Source of the DNA: Phycisphaerae bacterium
GTDB lineage: Bacteria > Planctomycetota > Phycisphaerae > Phycisphaerales > UBA1924
Assembly: GCA_016793805.1 (NCBI GenBank)
Contig: JAEUIZ010000040.1
Coordinates: 1 to 64,000, forward strand
Length of the DNA stretch: 64,000 nucleotides
Reading direction: 5' to 3'
Shown here: in pieces, positions 54,693-64,000 of the stretch
How the letters are laid out: the number at the start of each line of letters is the position of its first letter
Position numbering within the stretch: the first letter of the stretch is position 1
Position numbers and translations under genes: made by a program
The notes under the pieces: model-generated
The model's database searches: none
What the model was told of the DNA's origin: nothing
The model's input: only the letters and a program-made list of their open reading frames with translations

Positions 54693-56636
54693 ATGGCGAC
54701 CCGCCGATTGACCACTCTCGCCCTCGCGCTCGCCGCCGGCTTCCTTGTCGCCGGGTGCGATGAGGACAACGCCGCTGACCGCGCGCTCGAATCCGCCTCG
54801 ATCAAGTTGGCGTCGCTGGCCCCCCGCGGGCAACGAGCCCCGATCGCGTCGCTGCAAGAGAAAACCTTCAAGGACGTGGTCTCCTCTCTCCAGTCCGTCG
54901 CCTCCGGCGGAACCAAAAGCCAGGCCGCCGCGGCCGCCATTCTCATCTCCCAAGCCCAGGCCGGCCTCGCGGAGATCCCCGCGTCGCGCTCCGCGGCCCT
55001 CGAACGCGAGTGCATCCACCTCGGCACGACTATCCGCGCCACGCTCTCGCAATGGCACACGTTCACCGCCATGGCGGCGGGTGCGGCGAAGTTCGATCCC
55101 GCCAAGGACCTTGCCGCCCTCGACGCCAACGAGCGCGAGATCGACATGCAGATCGCGTCGGAGAACTCTCGCAAGGCCAAGATCGAGGCCGAGGTCGCTC
55201 GCCTGGGTCAGGCCGCCGCCGCCAAGGCCGACCAGGCCCGTCGCCGCCAGGCCGAGGCCGGGCAGATCAAGCAGCGAGTCCCGAACGAATCGGCCACCGC
55301 AGGCGAGCAACTGCTGATCCAGGCTTCCGCCATCTCCCGCGAAGCCGACCAACTCGAGGTCGAGGCCGCCCGCTTCGAGGCCGAGGCCGCCAAGATCGCG
55401 CCCCAGATCGACGAGGTGAAACTGTCGCTGGAGCGTCTGACGCGGCAGAAAGCGCTTGTGGGGTCGGCGCGCGACGACCTCCGCAAGCGGGACCAGGCCG
55501 CCAAGGCCCAGGCCGCCGAGGCCCGCGCCAGCGCCAAGAAGGCCGCGGACGACCTCGCCGCCCACGTCGATCGGTTGGTCACGCTCCGCACTAAGGACCT
55601 CGCGGCCTCGAATGACGAGGAGATCGCCTCACTCGAAGCCTCGTCCGCTTCGGCCCGCAGGGCCCTGGCGCAGGACCGCGTGTCGGCCCAACTTGCCATC
55701 GGCGCGGCCCAGCAATCCCTGGGTGATGTGTACTGGTCCCGCGGGCGCGGGCTGGAGACGCACGCCGCGCTGCTCACGTCCCTGGCCGCCGCCGGAGTCC
55801 CCAACGCGGACGCCCTGAAGGCCCAGGCCGCCAAGGCGGAGGAGGACGCGAAGACCGCGTACGCCGCGACGGTCGAGGCGTACAAGGCCGCGCACGAGGC
55901 GTATCAGGCGTCGGGCGCCAAGGGCGACGCCGAGGCTCGAATGCGTCGCGTGAGCGAGAGCCTCAACAAGGCTGTCCGCGCCGCTTCCGGCGGCCACGCC
56001 GACCTGGGGCTGTCCGAGGCCCCGCCTCCGGAGGAAGCCGCCGCGCCGGATGCCGCTCCTGCTGCCGCCGAGATTGCCGCGGACCTGACGACGCCGCAGG
56101 GCGTCTTCCAGTACCTCATTGAGGCGTCCAAGAGCGGGGACTACTCGCGGTTCGGCGACGCGTTCATTTTCAACACCGAGATCGAGAAGAAGTCCTTCGT
56201 GTCGCTCCTGTCGCTCGCTCCCAAGATGGAGAAACTCGACGCGGCGATGAAGGCCAAGTTCGGCAAGGGCATGGACGGCATGGCGGGCGCCGGCGCGAAC
56301 GCGGGCATCGATCCCGGTGACTTCAAGGACCTCAAGGCATCCGAGATCCCGATCACCGTCAGCGGGGACACCGCCGAGGCGACAATCCAGGGCGAGCGGG
56401 TCTCGCTTCGCCAGAAGGACGGCAAGTGGGGCATCGACCTCCGCTCCATGGGCGGCGACCCGCAGCAGATCGCGATGGTCGGCCTCATGGTCCCCGCCCT
56501 GTCCAGGGCCGTGGATGAGATGACCACCGACGTCAACGCCGGCAAGTTCTCCTCATTCGAACAGGCCATGCAGGCGTTCATGACCAAGATGGCCGGTGCG
56601 GCCCAGGGCGGACTCCCTCGCCCCGGTGGTGGTTGA
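54693..56636 (+). CDS. Large coiled-coil lipoprotein, unknown function
   Basis: The protein has 647 residues from ATG 54693. The lipobox FLVAGC (Cys22) is clear. Residues 130-330 are a long charged coiled coil (RKAKIEAEVARLGQAAAAKADQ, RFEAEAAKIAPQIDEVKLSL). A further helical Ala-rich region runs to about 440, then a Pro/Ala linker. The C-terminal 180 residues (LTTPQGVFQYLIEASKSGDYSRF onward) form a compact domain with the look of NTF2-like or SnoaL-type regions. The architecture suggests a periplasmic rod carrying a small binding domain. Confidence 0.7.
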   Translation: MATRRLTTLALALAAGFLVAGCDEDNAADRALESASIKLASLAPRGQRAPIASLQEKTFKDVVSSLQSVASGGTKSQAAAAAILISQAQAGLAEIPASRSAALERECIHLGTTIRATLSQWHTFTAMAAGAAKFDPAKDLAALDANEREIDMQIASENSRKAKIEAEVARLGQAAAAKADQARRRQAEAGQIKQRVPNESATAGEQLLIQASAISREADQLEVEAARFEAEAAKIAPQIDEVKLSLERLTRQKALVGSARDDLRKRDQAAKAQAAEARASAKKAADDLAAHVDRLVTLRTKDLAASNDEEIASLEASSASARRALAQDRVSAQLAIGAAQQSLGDVYWSRGRGLETHAALLTSLAAAGVPNADALKAQAAKAEEDAKTAYAATVEAYKAAHEAYQASGAKGDAEARMRRVSESLNKAVRAASGGHADLGLSEAPPPEEAAAPDAAPAAAEIAADLTTPQGVFQYLIEASKSGDYSRFGDAFIFNTEIEKKSFVSLLSLAPKMEKLDAAMKAKFGKGMDGMAGAGANAGIDPGDFKDLKASEIPITVSGDTAEATIQGERVSLRQKDGKWGIDLRSMGGDPQQIAMVGLMVPALSRAVDEMTTDVNAGKFSSFEQAMQAFMTKMAGAAQGGLPRPGGG

Positions 56637-56677
56637 TTCGCTTGCCTCCGCCTGCCGCCTCGCCACAATCCTCCCGC

Positions 56678-57625
56678 ATGTCCCCCGTAACCCCGGGCGT
56701 CGAACTCGTCGCCGTCCAGATGCACCTCCACTCCCCGGCTGACCCGGCGACCGCCGTCTGCGTCGCCAACGAGCGATGCACCGCGCCCAAGTCCGCCGCC
56801 TTCGTCCGGCACATCGCCTTCGATGTCTCGGGCTCCCGCCTTGCCGGCGCCATCAAGCCCGGCCAGTCCTTCGGCGTGCTGCCCCCGGGCCTTGACGCCG
56901 CGGGCAAGCCCCACAAGGTCCGGCTCTACTCCGTCGCCTCGCCCTCTGTTGGCGAGGATGGCCAAGGCCGCGTCTACGCCACCACCGTCAAGCGAACCAT
57001 CGACGAGCACCACCAGACCCACAAACTCTTCCTGGGCGTCGCCTCCAACTACCTTGCTGATCTGCGCCCGGGTGACGTCGTCCGCCTCACCGGACCCAGC
57101 GGCAAGCGCTTCGTCCTCCCCGCCAGGCCCGACGAACACGACTACCTCTTCTTCGCGACCGGCACCGGCATCGCCCCTTTCCGCGGCATGATCGCCGAAC
57201 TCCTCGCGCTTCCCACACCCCCCCGCGTCTGCCTCGTCATGGGCGCCGCCTATGCCACCGATCTCCTCTACCACCAGCACTTCGCCGACCTCGTACCGCA
57301 GCACCCGTCCTTCACCTACCTCACCGCCATCAGTCGCGAGCGCCAGTCCGACGGCGGACCGCCCCTGTACGTGCAGGACCGCCTCCTTACCCATCGCGAT
57401 CGCCTTGCCCCCATGGTCGCTTCCGACCGCACGCTGATCTACATCTGCGGGCTCGCCGGCATGGAACTCGGCGTCTTCCAACGCCTGGCCGAGATCCTCC
57501 CGACGTCTCTCGACGCATACCTCGCCGTCGATCCCGATCTCCAACGCAATCCCATGTCTTGGACCCGCACGATGTTCCCCCGGCAACTCCGCCCCACGCG
57601 CCGTCTCGCGATCGAGGTGTACTAG
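56678..57625 (+). CDS. Plant-type ferredoxin-NADP reductase-like flavoprotein
   Basis: The protein has 315 residues from ATG 56678. The FAD motif RLYSVAS (82-88) and the NADP-binding segment TGTGIAPFRG (161-170) are those of plant-type FNR. The later ICGLAGMELGVFQRL corresponds to the CGLxGM motif, and the chain ends in Tyr (EVY), the residue that stacks on FAD. It would move electrons between NADP and ferredoxin or flavodoxin in the cytoplasm. An insertion around residues 105-115 is long. It starts 42 bases after the coiled-coil lipoprotein gene. Confidence 0.9.
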   Translation: MSPVTPGVELVAVQMHLHSPADPATAVCVANERCTAPKSAAFVRHIAFDVSGSRLAGAIKPGQSFGVLPPGLDAAGKPHKVRLYSVASPSVGEDGQGRVYATTVKRTIDEHHQTHKLFLGVASNYLADLRPGDVVRLTGPSGKRFVLPARPDEHDYLFFATGTGIAPFRGMIAELLALPTPPRVCLVMGAAYATDLLYHQHFADLVPQHPSFTYLTAISRERQSDGGPPLYVQDRLLTHRDRLAPMVASDRTLIYICGLAGMELGVFQRLAEILPTSLDAYLAVDPDLQRNPMSWTRTMFPRQLRPTRRLAIEVY

Positions 57626-57823
57626 TTGGCCGCCCTCGACTCCATCGCAACCACACCCCACCTCTTGCCGTACCTCCCTACGCTCCCTTCGCACTCCCTC
57701 CGACCCCGAGTTGACCTCGCCCTCGGGTACTGGTAGTTTTCTGGTCCCTTGGCGCTCCCGGAGCGTCCGGCTCGGGCTCGCCCCGGCCACCTGGCACGGG
57801 TCGAACACCCAGATAGGCTTCGA

Positions 57824-58948
57824 ATGACGCATCGCCTCATCTGCGCTCTCCTCGCCCTCTTCGGGGCCTGCACTGCGCTCCCAGTCCGAGCCCAGAACGA
57901 CTTGGGGCCCGAGATCGTCCGCGCCGCGACCCTTCCGCCCGACGCCGGCGAGAAGATCGACGCCGCCGCGAGGGCCCTGGACCTTCTGACGAGCGACGAC
58001 CCTGCCGTCATCCAACGGGGGCGCAACGCCCTCCTGGCCCCGCTCCGCGATCGTCGGGCCTCCGTGGCGTTCCGCACGGCCTATGGCGACCGCCTCATCC
58101 CCACGCTCCGCGAACTCGTCAGGGCCGAGCGTGATCTCGTGGCGATCAACGCCCTGCGGATCGCGGGCGAGGCCGCGACCTCCGACGCCGCCGCCCTCCT
58201 CGCTGGCGTGACTACCGAAAGACGCGTCTCGGTTCGCTATGCGGCCGTGGCCGGCATCGGACGCACCTTTGACGCGCTGGCCGAGGCCAACCCCGCCATC
58301 AATGCCGACGGCGCGAATCGCTTGATTGACACGCTGGCGGGCATCGTCGCCGCCGAGACGGACCCTGACGTGCTCGACGCCGCCGTGCGCGCCGTGATCT
58401 CCGCTCGCCGCGTCGATCGGCCGAACTTCGAGTCGGTCCGCGGCCGTTCCTTCACGGTGCTCTCCAAAGTCGCCGCGGAGCGCGTCCAGAAACTCGGTGG
58501 CGATGCAGCGTCCCTTCGGGCGCTCCCGGCCCTCGTTCGAGCCGCCAAGGCCGTGCGCGACGCCATGATCGAGAATAACCCGCGCCTCCGCCTCGGGGAC
58601 GCCGAGATGAAAGCCGGCGCCGAACTCGCCGGGCACCTCGTCGGATACGTCATCCGCCGAGTCCAGCAGGGTCAGTTGCCGCCGGTGGTCCCCGCCGACG
58701 ATGCGGGCGCGGCCCAAGACAAGCGCATCCGCCGCGAGCACGCCGCCAGCGCCGCCTCGCTCAGTGAGTCCATCGTCGCCCTCGCCACGGCAACCGCCCC
58801 GGCTCGCTACGCAGAGCAGAACCTCGCGGACGACCTGCGCAAAACCACCTCCGAGGGTGACAACGCCTTCCTGCGACGCTCGCTCAACCTCATGCGGGCC
58901 CTGAGCGACCTCGGCCTCAACACCGAGCGCATGATCGCAGGCAAGTAG
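57824..58948 (+). CDS. Exported helical-repeat protein, unknown function
   Basis: The protein has 374 residues from ATG 57824 with a signal peptide (LLALFGACTALPVRAQ). The rest is helical and Ala/Arg-rich, with HEAT-like helix pairs (LVAINALRIAGEAATSDAAALL, RRVSVRYAAVAGIGRTFDALA, DPDVLDAAVRAVISARR). No catalytic motif is seen. A longer frame to 57749 is not used because it would place the signal internally. Confidence 0.65.
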   Translation: MTHRLICALLALFGACTALPVRAQNDLGPEIVRAATLPPDAGEKIDAAARALDLLTSDDPAVIQRGRNALLAPLRDRRASVAFRTAYGDRLIPTLRELVRAERDLVAINALRIAGEAATSDAAALLAGVTTERRVSVRYAAVAGIGRTFDALAEANPAINADGANRLIDTLAGIVAAETDPDVLDAAVRAVISARRVDRPNFESVRGRSFTVLSKVAAERVQKLGGDAASLRALPALVRAAKAVRDAMIENNPRLRLGDAEMKAGAELAGHLVGYVIRRVQQGQLPPVVPADDAGAAQDKRIRREHAASAASLSESIVALATATAPARYAEQNLADDLRKTTSEGDNAFLRRSLNLMRALSDLGLNTERMIAGK

Positions 58949-59008
58949 CCGCGCTCCTCACTCGACGGCTGCCCAATCTCCCGGCGGCACGAGCCGCCCC
59001 TCGCCGAT

Positions 59009-60214
59009 TCACGCGTTGTCGAGCAGATCCACGCTCTCGAACGGCTTGCCCTCGAGCATCTCCAGCGATGCGCCGCCACCGGTCGAGACATGGGACATCC
59101 TCGCGGCCAGGCCGAACTTCTCGACGGCCGCCGCCGAATCGCCCCCGCCCACGATCGTCGTGGCGCCCTTGCCCGTCGCCTCCGCGATGGCGTTCGCCAC
59201 GGCACGCGTCCCGACCGCGAACGGGGGCCACTCGAACACGCCCATCGGCCCGTTCCAGACCACGGTCTTGGCCTTCCCGATCGTCAGCGCGAACTTCAGT
59301 TGCGTCTTGGGGCCGATGTCCAGGCCCATGTACCCGTCCTTGATCGCCTCATCGAAGACCTCGATATCCCCGCCATGCTCCGCGAACATCGTCGAGCAGA
59401 CGTGGTCCGTGGGCAGATGGAGGTCGGCCTTGAGTTTCGCCGCGAGGTCGATCGCCCGCTTGGCGTCCGCGAGTTTGTCCGTCTCAACCTTGCTGTTGCC
59501 GACCTTCTTCCCCATCGCGGCCAGGAACGTGTAGGCCATCGCGCCGCCGACGAGCACCGCGTCGGCCTTCGGCAGCAGATGCTCGATCGCGCCCATCTTG
59601 TCCGAGACCTTCGCCCCGCCCAGAACCACGACGAACGGCTTGGCGGGCTTCTTCAACGCATCGGCCAGGAACTTGATCTCCTTCTCCACCAGGAACCCGA
59701 CCACGCGGGGCTTGCCCACCAGCGTCTTGGGCACGGCAACCATCGAGGCGTCCGGCCGGTGGCACGTGCCGAAGGCGTCGTTGACGTACACGTCGGCATA
59801 CGCCGCGAGTTTGGCCGCGAACGCCGCATCGCCCTTCTTCTCGCCCTTGTGGAACCGCAGGTTCTCGAGCAACACCACCTGCCCGTCCTTGAGCGCGCCC
59901 ACGGCCGCCCCGCTCGCCGCGTCCGTGCAGTCCGATGACGGGAACTCCACGGGCTTGCCCAACAACTCGGCTAGCCGGCCCGCGCAGGGCTTGAGCGAGT
60001 ACTCGGCCTCGAACCCCGTGCCTTCCGGACGACCAAGGTGTGAGACGAGGATCGCACGCCCACCGCGATCGATCACGCTCTTGATGGTGGGGATCGCCTC
60101 GCGGATCCGGCGGTCGTCCGTGATCCGCCCATCCTCAATCGGGACGTTGAAGTCGACGCGGATGAGCACTCGCTTGCCACGGGGGTCAACGGAAGCAATG
60201 GTCTTCTTGGGCAT
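59009..60214 (-). CDS. pgk: Phosphoglycerate kinase
   Basis: The 401-residue protein has the complete family signatures: RVLIRVDFNVP near the N-terminus, VSHLGRPEG, LLENLRFHKGEKKGD, YVNDAFGTCHRPDAS, VLGGAKVSDKMG, and the nucleotide-binding VGGGDSAAAVEKFG followed by HVSTGGGASLEMLEG. It makes ATP from 1,3-bisphosphoglycerate in glycolysis. It starts four bases after the atpH stop, so it shares a transcript with the Fo genes, an odd link between two ATP-making steps. Confidence 0.97.
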   Translation of the reverse strand: MPKKTIASVDPRGKRVLIRVDFNVPIEDGRITDDRRIREAIPTIKSVIDRGGRAILVSHLGRPEGTGFEAEYSLKPCAGRLAELLGKPVEFPSSDCTDAASGAAVGALKDGQVVLLENLRFHKGEKKGDAAFAAKLAAYADVYVNDAFGTCHRPDASMVAVPKTLVGKPRVVGFLVEKEIKFLADALKKPAKPFVVVLGGAKVSDKMGAIEHLLPKADAVLVGGAMAYTFLAAMGKKVGNSKVETDKLADAKRAIDLAAKLKADLHLPTDHVCSTMFAEHGGDIEVFDEAIKDGYMGLDIGPKTQLKFALTIGKAKTVVWNGPMGVFEWPPFAVGTRAVANAIAEATGKGATTIVGGGDSAAAVEKFGLAARMSHVSTGGGASLEMLEGKPFESVDLLDNA

Positions 60215-60218
60215 GGGT

Positions 60219-60827
60219 TCACCCCTGGATGATGCGGTCGAACTTCGCGCGGACAGCCGCCGCGCCGACGGAGCCCAGCGACTCGCGCAGCCGGCGGAGT
60301 TGCGTGGCCAGCGAGCCGTCCACCAGCCGGTCCCCGATCTGGAACTTGATGCCCCCGAGCATCGACCCGTCGGTGTACGGATGCACGATCGGCTCTTTCC
60401 CCAGCACGGCCTGGAGCCGCTCGCGGATCAGCCGGAGTTCGTCGGCCGAAACCGGCGCCGCCGTGTAGACATCCACCTCGACACGCCCGTACTTCTCCTG
60501 GGTGATCGCGTCCAACGCGGCCACGATCGCCGGCAGGTGCGACAGCCGCCCCTTGCCGTTCAGGATCAGCAGGAACCGTAGCGTCAGGTCCGACGCCCGG
60601 CCCTTGAAGATTCGCTCCAACGAGCGGGCCCGGTGCTCGCGCGGGAGGACGCGGGACGCCAGAAACTCGGAGAACCTCGCGTCCGCGCGCGCGGCCTCCA
60701 GCACCGCCTCGAGTTCGGCCACGCACGACTCGACCGCGGCGCGGCCACCCGCCGCTTCCGCCAACTCAAGCAGACTCCGGGCGTACACGTGGGCCAAGGC
60801 GTCGGGCTGCGATTCGGTCAGTGGCAT
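60219..60827 (-). CDS. atpH: F1 ATP synthase delta subunit
   Basis: The protein has 202 residues from ATG 60827; a TTG 27 bases upstream is an alternative. The delta signature is present: HVYARSLLELAEAAGG near the N-terminus, FSEFLASRVLPREHR, RFLLILNGKGRLSHLPAIV, and the end GGIKFQIGDRLVDGSLATQLRRL. It links F1 to the b stalk. In most bacteria atpA and atpG follow. Here pgk follows instead, so the F1 core genes must be elsewhere. Confidence 0.92.
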   Translation of the reverse strand: MPLTESQPDALAHVYARSLLELAEAAGGRAAVESCVAELEAVLEAARADARFSEFLASRVLPREHRARSLERIFKGRASDLTLRFLLILNGKGRLSHLPAIVAALDAITQEKYGRVEVDVYTAAPVSADELRLIRERLQAVLGKEPIVHPYTDGSMLGGIKFQIGDRLVDGSLATQLRRLRESLGSVGAAAVRAKFDRIIQG

Positions 60828-60877
60828 GGGAATCGTTCCAGAGCGGTCGTCCAAGGAATGTGCAACTACTTCGTCGA

Positions 60878-61459
60878 TCAGTTGCGGGCGGAGTTGAGTT
60901 CGGCGAGAGACTCTTCAACGAGTCGTTGCTGGTCGCGCGGCGTGACCTCGCGACGCAGGATCTTCGACGCGATCGAGGTCGAGAGGTCCGCCGCCGCGGC
61001 GTAGATTTCCGCCAGCGCGTCCCGCTTCGCTGCCTCGATGTCCTTGCGAGCCCGGTCCTTCAGCGCCGACAGTTCCGCGTCCGCCTTGGCGCGGAGGTCG
61101 TTCGCCAGCGCCTGCTGCTCGGCCTTGGTCTTCTCCAGCATCCGCTGGGCCTCCGCCCGGGCGTCCGCGAGCGAACGCTCGTACTGGTCCAGCGCGTCCT
61201 TGGCCTGCTTGCGAGCGGCCTCGGCGGCGGCGATCTCGTCCTTAATCTTCTCTGCCCGCTCATCCAGACCCTTGCTGATCTTGGGCCACGCCGTCTTGGA
61301 GAGCACCGCGAGCACCACGGCGAAGACCACCAGGGCCGTCACCATCGGCGCGATGCCCTCCTTGATGCCCGGAATCGGGCTGGCCGAGCCCCCCTCCTCC
61401 GCGGCGAGGGCAGGAACGGCAGCGAGGGCGACGATCAGGAACGCGAGGGCTCGGGACAT
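60878..61459 (-). CDS. atpF: Fo ATP synthase subunit b
   Basis: The protein has 193 residues from ATG 61459 with GGAG upstream. A signal-like N-terminus (LAFLIVALAAVPALAA) precedes a membrane helix (about 41-60, MVTALVVFAVVLAVLSKTAW) and a long charged helix that continues to the end. The signal-like extension is a planctomycete trait also seen in the c subunit here. It forms the peripheral stalk with delta. Confidence 0.92.
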   Translation of the reverse strand: MSRALAFLIVALAAVPALAAEEGGSASPIPGIKEGIAPMVTALVVFAVVLAVLSKTAWPKISKGLDERAEKIKDEIAAAEAARKQAKDALDQYERSLADARAEAQRMLEKTKAEQQALANDLRAKADAELSALKDRARKDIEAAKRDALAEIYAAAADLSTSIASKILRREVTPRDQQRLVEESLAELNSARN

Positions 61460-61517
61460 GGATGGACTCCGTGGAAAGCCGCTCCCCGGCGGGCTGGCCG
61501 GGGAGAGGGGGATTGGA

Positions 61518-61910
<393 letters not shown>

Positions 61911-62816
61911 CTAGTGGGCGTGCGCGTGCTCGTGACCATGACCATGCTCCTCGTCGTGGTGCGAGAGCTGGGCGATGAACACCGTCGTCAGGAACATGAA
62001 CACGAACGCCTGCAGGAAGGCGACAAACAACTCCAGGAACGTGATCGCGATCGCCCCCGCCACCGAGACGATCGTCACCGGCGCGCCGATCAGCGGGCTC
62101 TTGCCCACCAGCATGTCCAGCCCCTGCACCGCGAACATCAGCAGCGTCGCCAGCAGGATGTGGCCCGCCGTCATGTTCGCGAACAGACGCAGCGCCAGCG
62201 CCACCGGCTTGATCAGCGTGCCCATGACCTCGATCGGAATCATCAGCGCCCACAGGTACGGCGGTGTCCCCGCCGTCAGGTGCTTGGCATAGCCCCCGAG
62301 CCCCAGTTCACGCACGCCCGCGATGTTGATGACCAGCGCGGAGATCAGGGCGAGGATGCCGGTGACAAACAGGTTCTGTGTCGCTGTTCCACCAAACGGC
62401 AGCGAGTGCGACGCCTTCCACGAGGGCACGACCAAGTGGATCAGGTCGCCGATCGGGATGAGCCCGAGCAAGTTGTTGATCAGGATGAAGAAGAAGAGCG
62501 TCCAGAGGTACGGCAGGAACGCGTTCGTCCGGTGCCCGAGCATGGGCTTGATCGTGTTGTCGCGGAGGTAGATGCAGATGACCTCGAGCATGTGCGCGAG
62601 TTTGCCGCGGGCGACGTAGCGCTCGTGCCCGAGCGACTCGTGGCCCGTGGCGATCTTCGAGGCCAGGTACGGGAACGCCAGGAGCATGATCAGGCCCGAG
62701 AGCAGCAGGTTGCCGACGTGCCCGGACCACAGCCACCAGCCGTCGGACACGATGAACTTGTGGTTGATGACGTGCTCGACGGGATTGGCGGCGAGAACGA
62801 GCGTGGTCAGGGTCAT
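61911..62816 (-). CDS. atpB: Fo ATP synthase subunit a
   Basis: The protein has 301 residues from ATG 62816. It has the essential Arg in ALALRLFANMTAGHILL, and other helices such as TLFFFILINNLLGLIPIGD. The C-terminus is a His/Glu-rich tail (HHDEEHGHGHEHAHAH), an unusual feature that might bind metal. Its start overlaps the upstream gene by four bases. A long frame running to 63332 is not used. Confidence 0.95.
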   Translation of the reverse strand: MTLTTLVLAANPVEHVINHKFIVSDGWWLWSGHVGNLLLSGLIMLLAFPYLASKIATGHESLGHERYVARGKLAHMLEVICIYLRDNTIKPMLGHRTNAFLPYLWTLFFFILINNLLGLIPIGDLIHLVVPSWKASHSLPFGGTATQNLFVTGILALISALVINIAGVRELGLGGYAKHLTAGTPPYLWALMIPIEVMGTLIKPVALALRLFANMTAGHILLATLLMFAVQGLDMLVGKSPLIGAPVTIVSVAGAIAITFLELFVAFLQAFVFMFLTTVFIAQLSHHDEEHGHGHEHAHAH

Positions 62817-63265
62817 GCGGCACCTTTGTCGTCGAGCATGGCGGCCCGAACGATGACAACTTCGACGGCCAGAACGGCAAGAAGCCCGGCGAGCACGCAC
62901 GCCCAGAAGGGCACACGCGCGGGCGACACGCCGCCCGCGATCGAGGCGGCCGCACCGAGCGCGACGACCATCCGGATCACCTGCGCTGCCAGCACCAGGC
63001 CCGCCCAGCGGAACGCGGATCGCGGCGAGAACGAGGAGAGGAATCCGAGCGATGCCACTAGGCCAGCGGCAACAGCGCCGCAGGCGTACAAGCCCGCGAG
63101 GGATGCGCCCGCGACCGCCAGGCCGACGACCTGCGACACCCCCAGCACCACCGCCAGCACGAGCACGCACCGTGCCGCAAGGCGGATCAAGGGCAGCCGG
63201 ATCGCTCGATCCGCGCGCGGGCCCGCGTGGGTCGGCGCGTGCGTCGAGATCATGGGCGTCGTCAT
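62813..63265 (-). CDS. AtpI-like membrane protein
   Basis: The protein has 150 residues with four membrane helices (about 30-50, 54-72, 86-105 and 115-138). It is just before atpB and overlaps it by four bases, the position held by atpI (an assembly or Mg-related helper). The sequence itself is only a weak match, so the call relies on position and topology. ATG 63253 is an alternative start. Confidence 0.6.
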   Translation of the reverse strand: MTTPMISTHAPTHAGPRADRAIRLPLIRLAARCVLVLAVVLGVSQVVGLAVAGASLAGLYACGAVAAGLVASLGFLSSFSPRSAFRWAGLVLAAQVIRMVVALGAAASIAGGVSPARVPFWACVLAGLLAVLAVEVVIVRAAMLDDKGAA

Positions 63266-63430
63266 GGCGGCTCCGTCCGGCGCGGGACACCTTCCCGCTC
63301 AGGGACCGCAAGGATATGGGGCCTCCCGGCACTTGGCCAGTGCGCGCGACACTCGCTTCGACTGGCTGAACAGAAGCCGCGATGCCTCAGTTGCCCCCAG
63401 ACGATCCGAACCCGCGATGGGCCGATCCAC

Positions 63431-64000
63431 TCACTGAAGCGGCCGGATCCAGATGTTCCGGAACTGCACGCTGTGCCCGTGCTCCTGGAGCATCAGCGGC
63501 CCCTTGGCGACCTCGCCCTTGCCGTGGGCCCCGCCCGTGGGGCCGGTGACGCGAACGTGATCGTGGATCAGCACCCCGTTGTGGAAGACGGTGATCACGG
63601 CGTCGGCCGTCTTCCGGTCGCCCTCGAACCGGGGCGCCCGAAAGATGATGTCGTACGTCTGCCAAACCCCCGCCGCCCGGCACACGTTCACCAGCGGGAT
63701 CGCTTGCCCATAGATCGCCCCGCACTGCCCGTCCGGATACGTCTGGCTCTGGTACGAATCGAGAACCTGTACCTCGTAGCGCCCGTGGATGTAGACCCCG
63801 CTGTTCCCCCGGTCCTGGCCCTCGCCCGCGGTCACGGGCGTGGCGAACTCGACGTGGATCTGCGCGTCCCCGAACTCCGCCGTCGTGACGATGTTCCCCT
63901 TGCCCGGAACGGCGACCATCGATCCGCCCAACCGCTTCTCGCAGGCCCATTGCGCAGCCTTGCCGTCGAGCGCTCGCCACCCGTCCAGCGACGCGCCGTC
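63431..64000 (-). CDS. DUF1080 (3-keto-disaccharide hydrolase-like) protein, N-terminus outside window
   Basis: The frame is open from the right edge to a TGA at 63431, giving at least 189 residues. It carries the DUF1080 hallmarks: FGDAQIHVEFATP, GNSGVYIHGRYEVQVLDSY, DGQCGAIYG, VWQTYDIIFRAPRF, GVLIHDHVRVTGPTGG, GPLMLQEHGHSVQFRNIWI. It is a concanavalin-like beta sandwich expected to act on sugars outside the cytoplasm. The family is greatly expanded in planctomycetes. The internal ATG at 63931 is not the real start because upstream codons keep the domain pattern (DGASLDGWR). Confidence 0.9.
   Translation of the reverse strand, partial: DGASLDGWRALDGKAAQWACEKRLGGSMVAVPGKGNIVTTAEFGDAQIHVEFATPVTAGEGQDRGNSGVYIHGRYEVQVLDSYQSQTYPDGQCGAIYGQAIPLVNVCRAAGVWQTYDIIFRAPRFEGDRKTADAVITVFHNGVLIHDHVRVTGPTGGAHGKGEVAKGPLMLQEHGHSVQFRNIWIRPLQ

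Overview
The window is high-GC bacterial DNA that most resembles Planctomycetota, probably class Phycisphaerae. That assignment is an inference from gene content. The clues are two pseudopilins with the planctomycete-style [16 protein letters not shown] start, secreted proteins ending in tandem NCD...PVLNVNDF cysteine repeats, a DUF1080 protein, many lipoproteins, an ATP synthase c subunit with an N-terminal extension, and small WXG100-like proteins beside an FtsK/EssC-type ATPase. Nearly all sequence is coding. I see no transposase, integrase, phage gene or CRISPR array.

Positions 1-13081 (minus strand) carry two secretion systems in a row. The outer one is a two-partner secretion pair: a TpsB-like transporter (5854-7806), then a giant TpsA-like adhesin (start 5805, running off the left edge) that contains at least 19 tandem copies of a 73-residue repeat at an exact 219-bp period. 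Upstream is a four-gene type VII (WXG100/ESX-like) cluster: a 90-aa WXG100 protein, a helical protein, a second small helical protein with W and F...Y positions like WXG100, and a 1280-aa membrane FtsK/EssC-like ATPase.

Positions 13235-27926 start with the housekeeping operon rpmF-plsX-fabH plus a transglutaminase-like gene. Then follow an isolated atpC with a CBM9-like protein, a minus-strand envelope operon (MacB-type permease, HtrA protease, PDZ pseudoprotease), a group of unknown membrane proteins, and plus-strand DUF2752 and lipoprotein genes.

Positions 27930-46236 mix regulation (hybrid histidine kinase, NtrC-type activator, LuxR-type regulator), secreted proteins with the cysteine repeats, 3-methyladenine DNA glycosylase, a membrane-bound collagen-like protein, trigger factor, a FecCD permease, an AhpD-like protein, an AT-richer and possibly decaying secreted-protein pair, a pseudopilin, a RidA protein and a transaldolase-like aldolase.

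Positions 46586-64000 hold a multi-PAS kinase with its NarL-type partner, a PQQ-type sugar dehydrogenase, a second pseudopilin, infC with a possible ATC start, a tRNA-Tyr/tRNA-Leu pair behind a good promoter, a possible c-type cytochrome, a coiled-coil lipoprotein, a ferredoxin-NADP reductase-like protein, and an atpI-B-E-F-H block followed by pgk instead of atpA-G-D. A DUF1080 gene runs off the right edge. The F1 epsilon gene is 42 kb away from the Fo block, so the ATP synthase operon is split.
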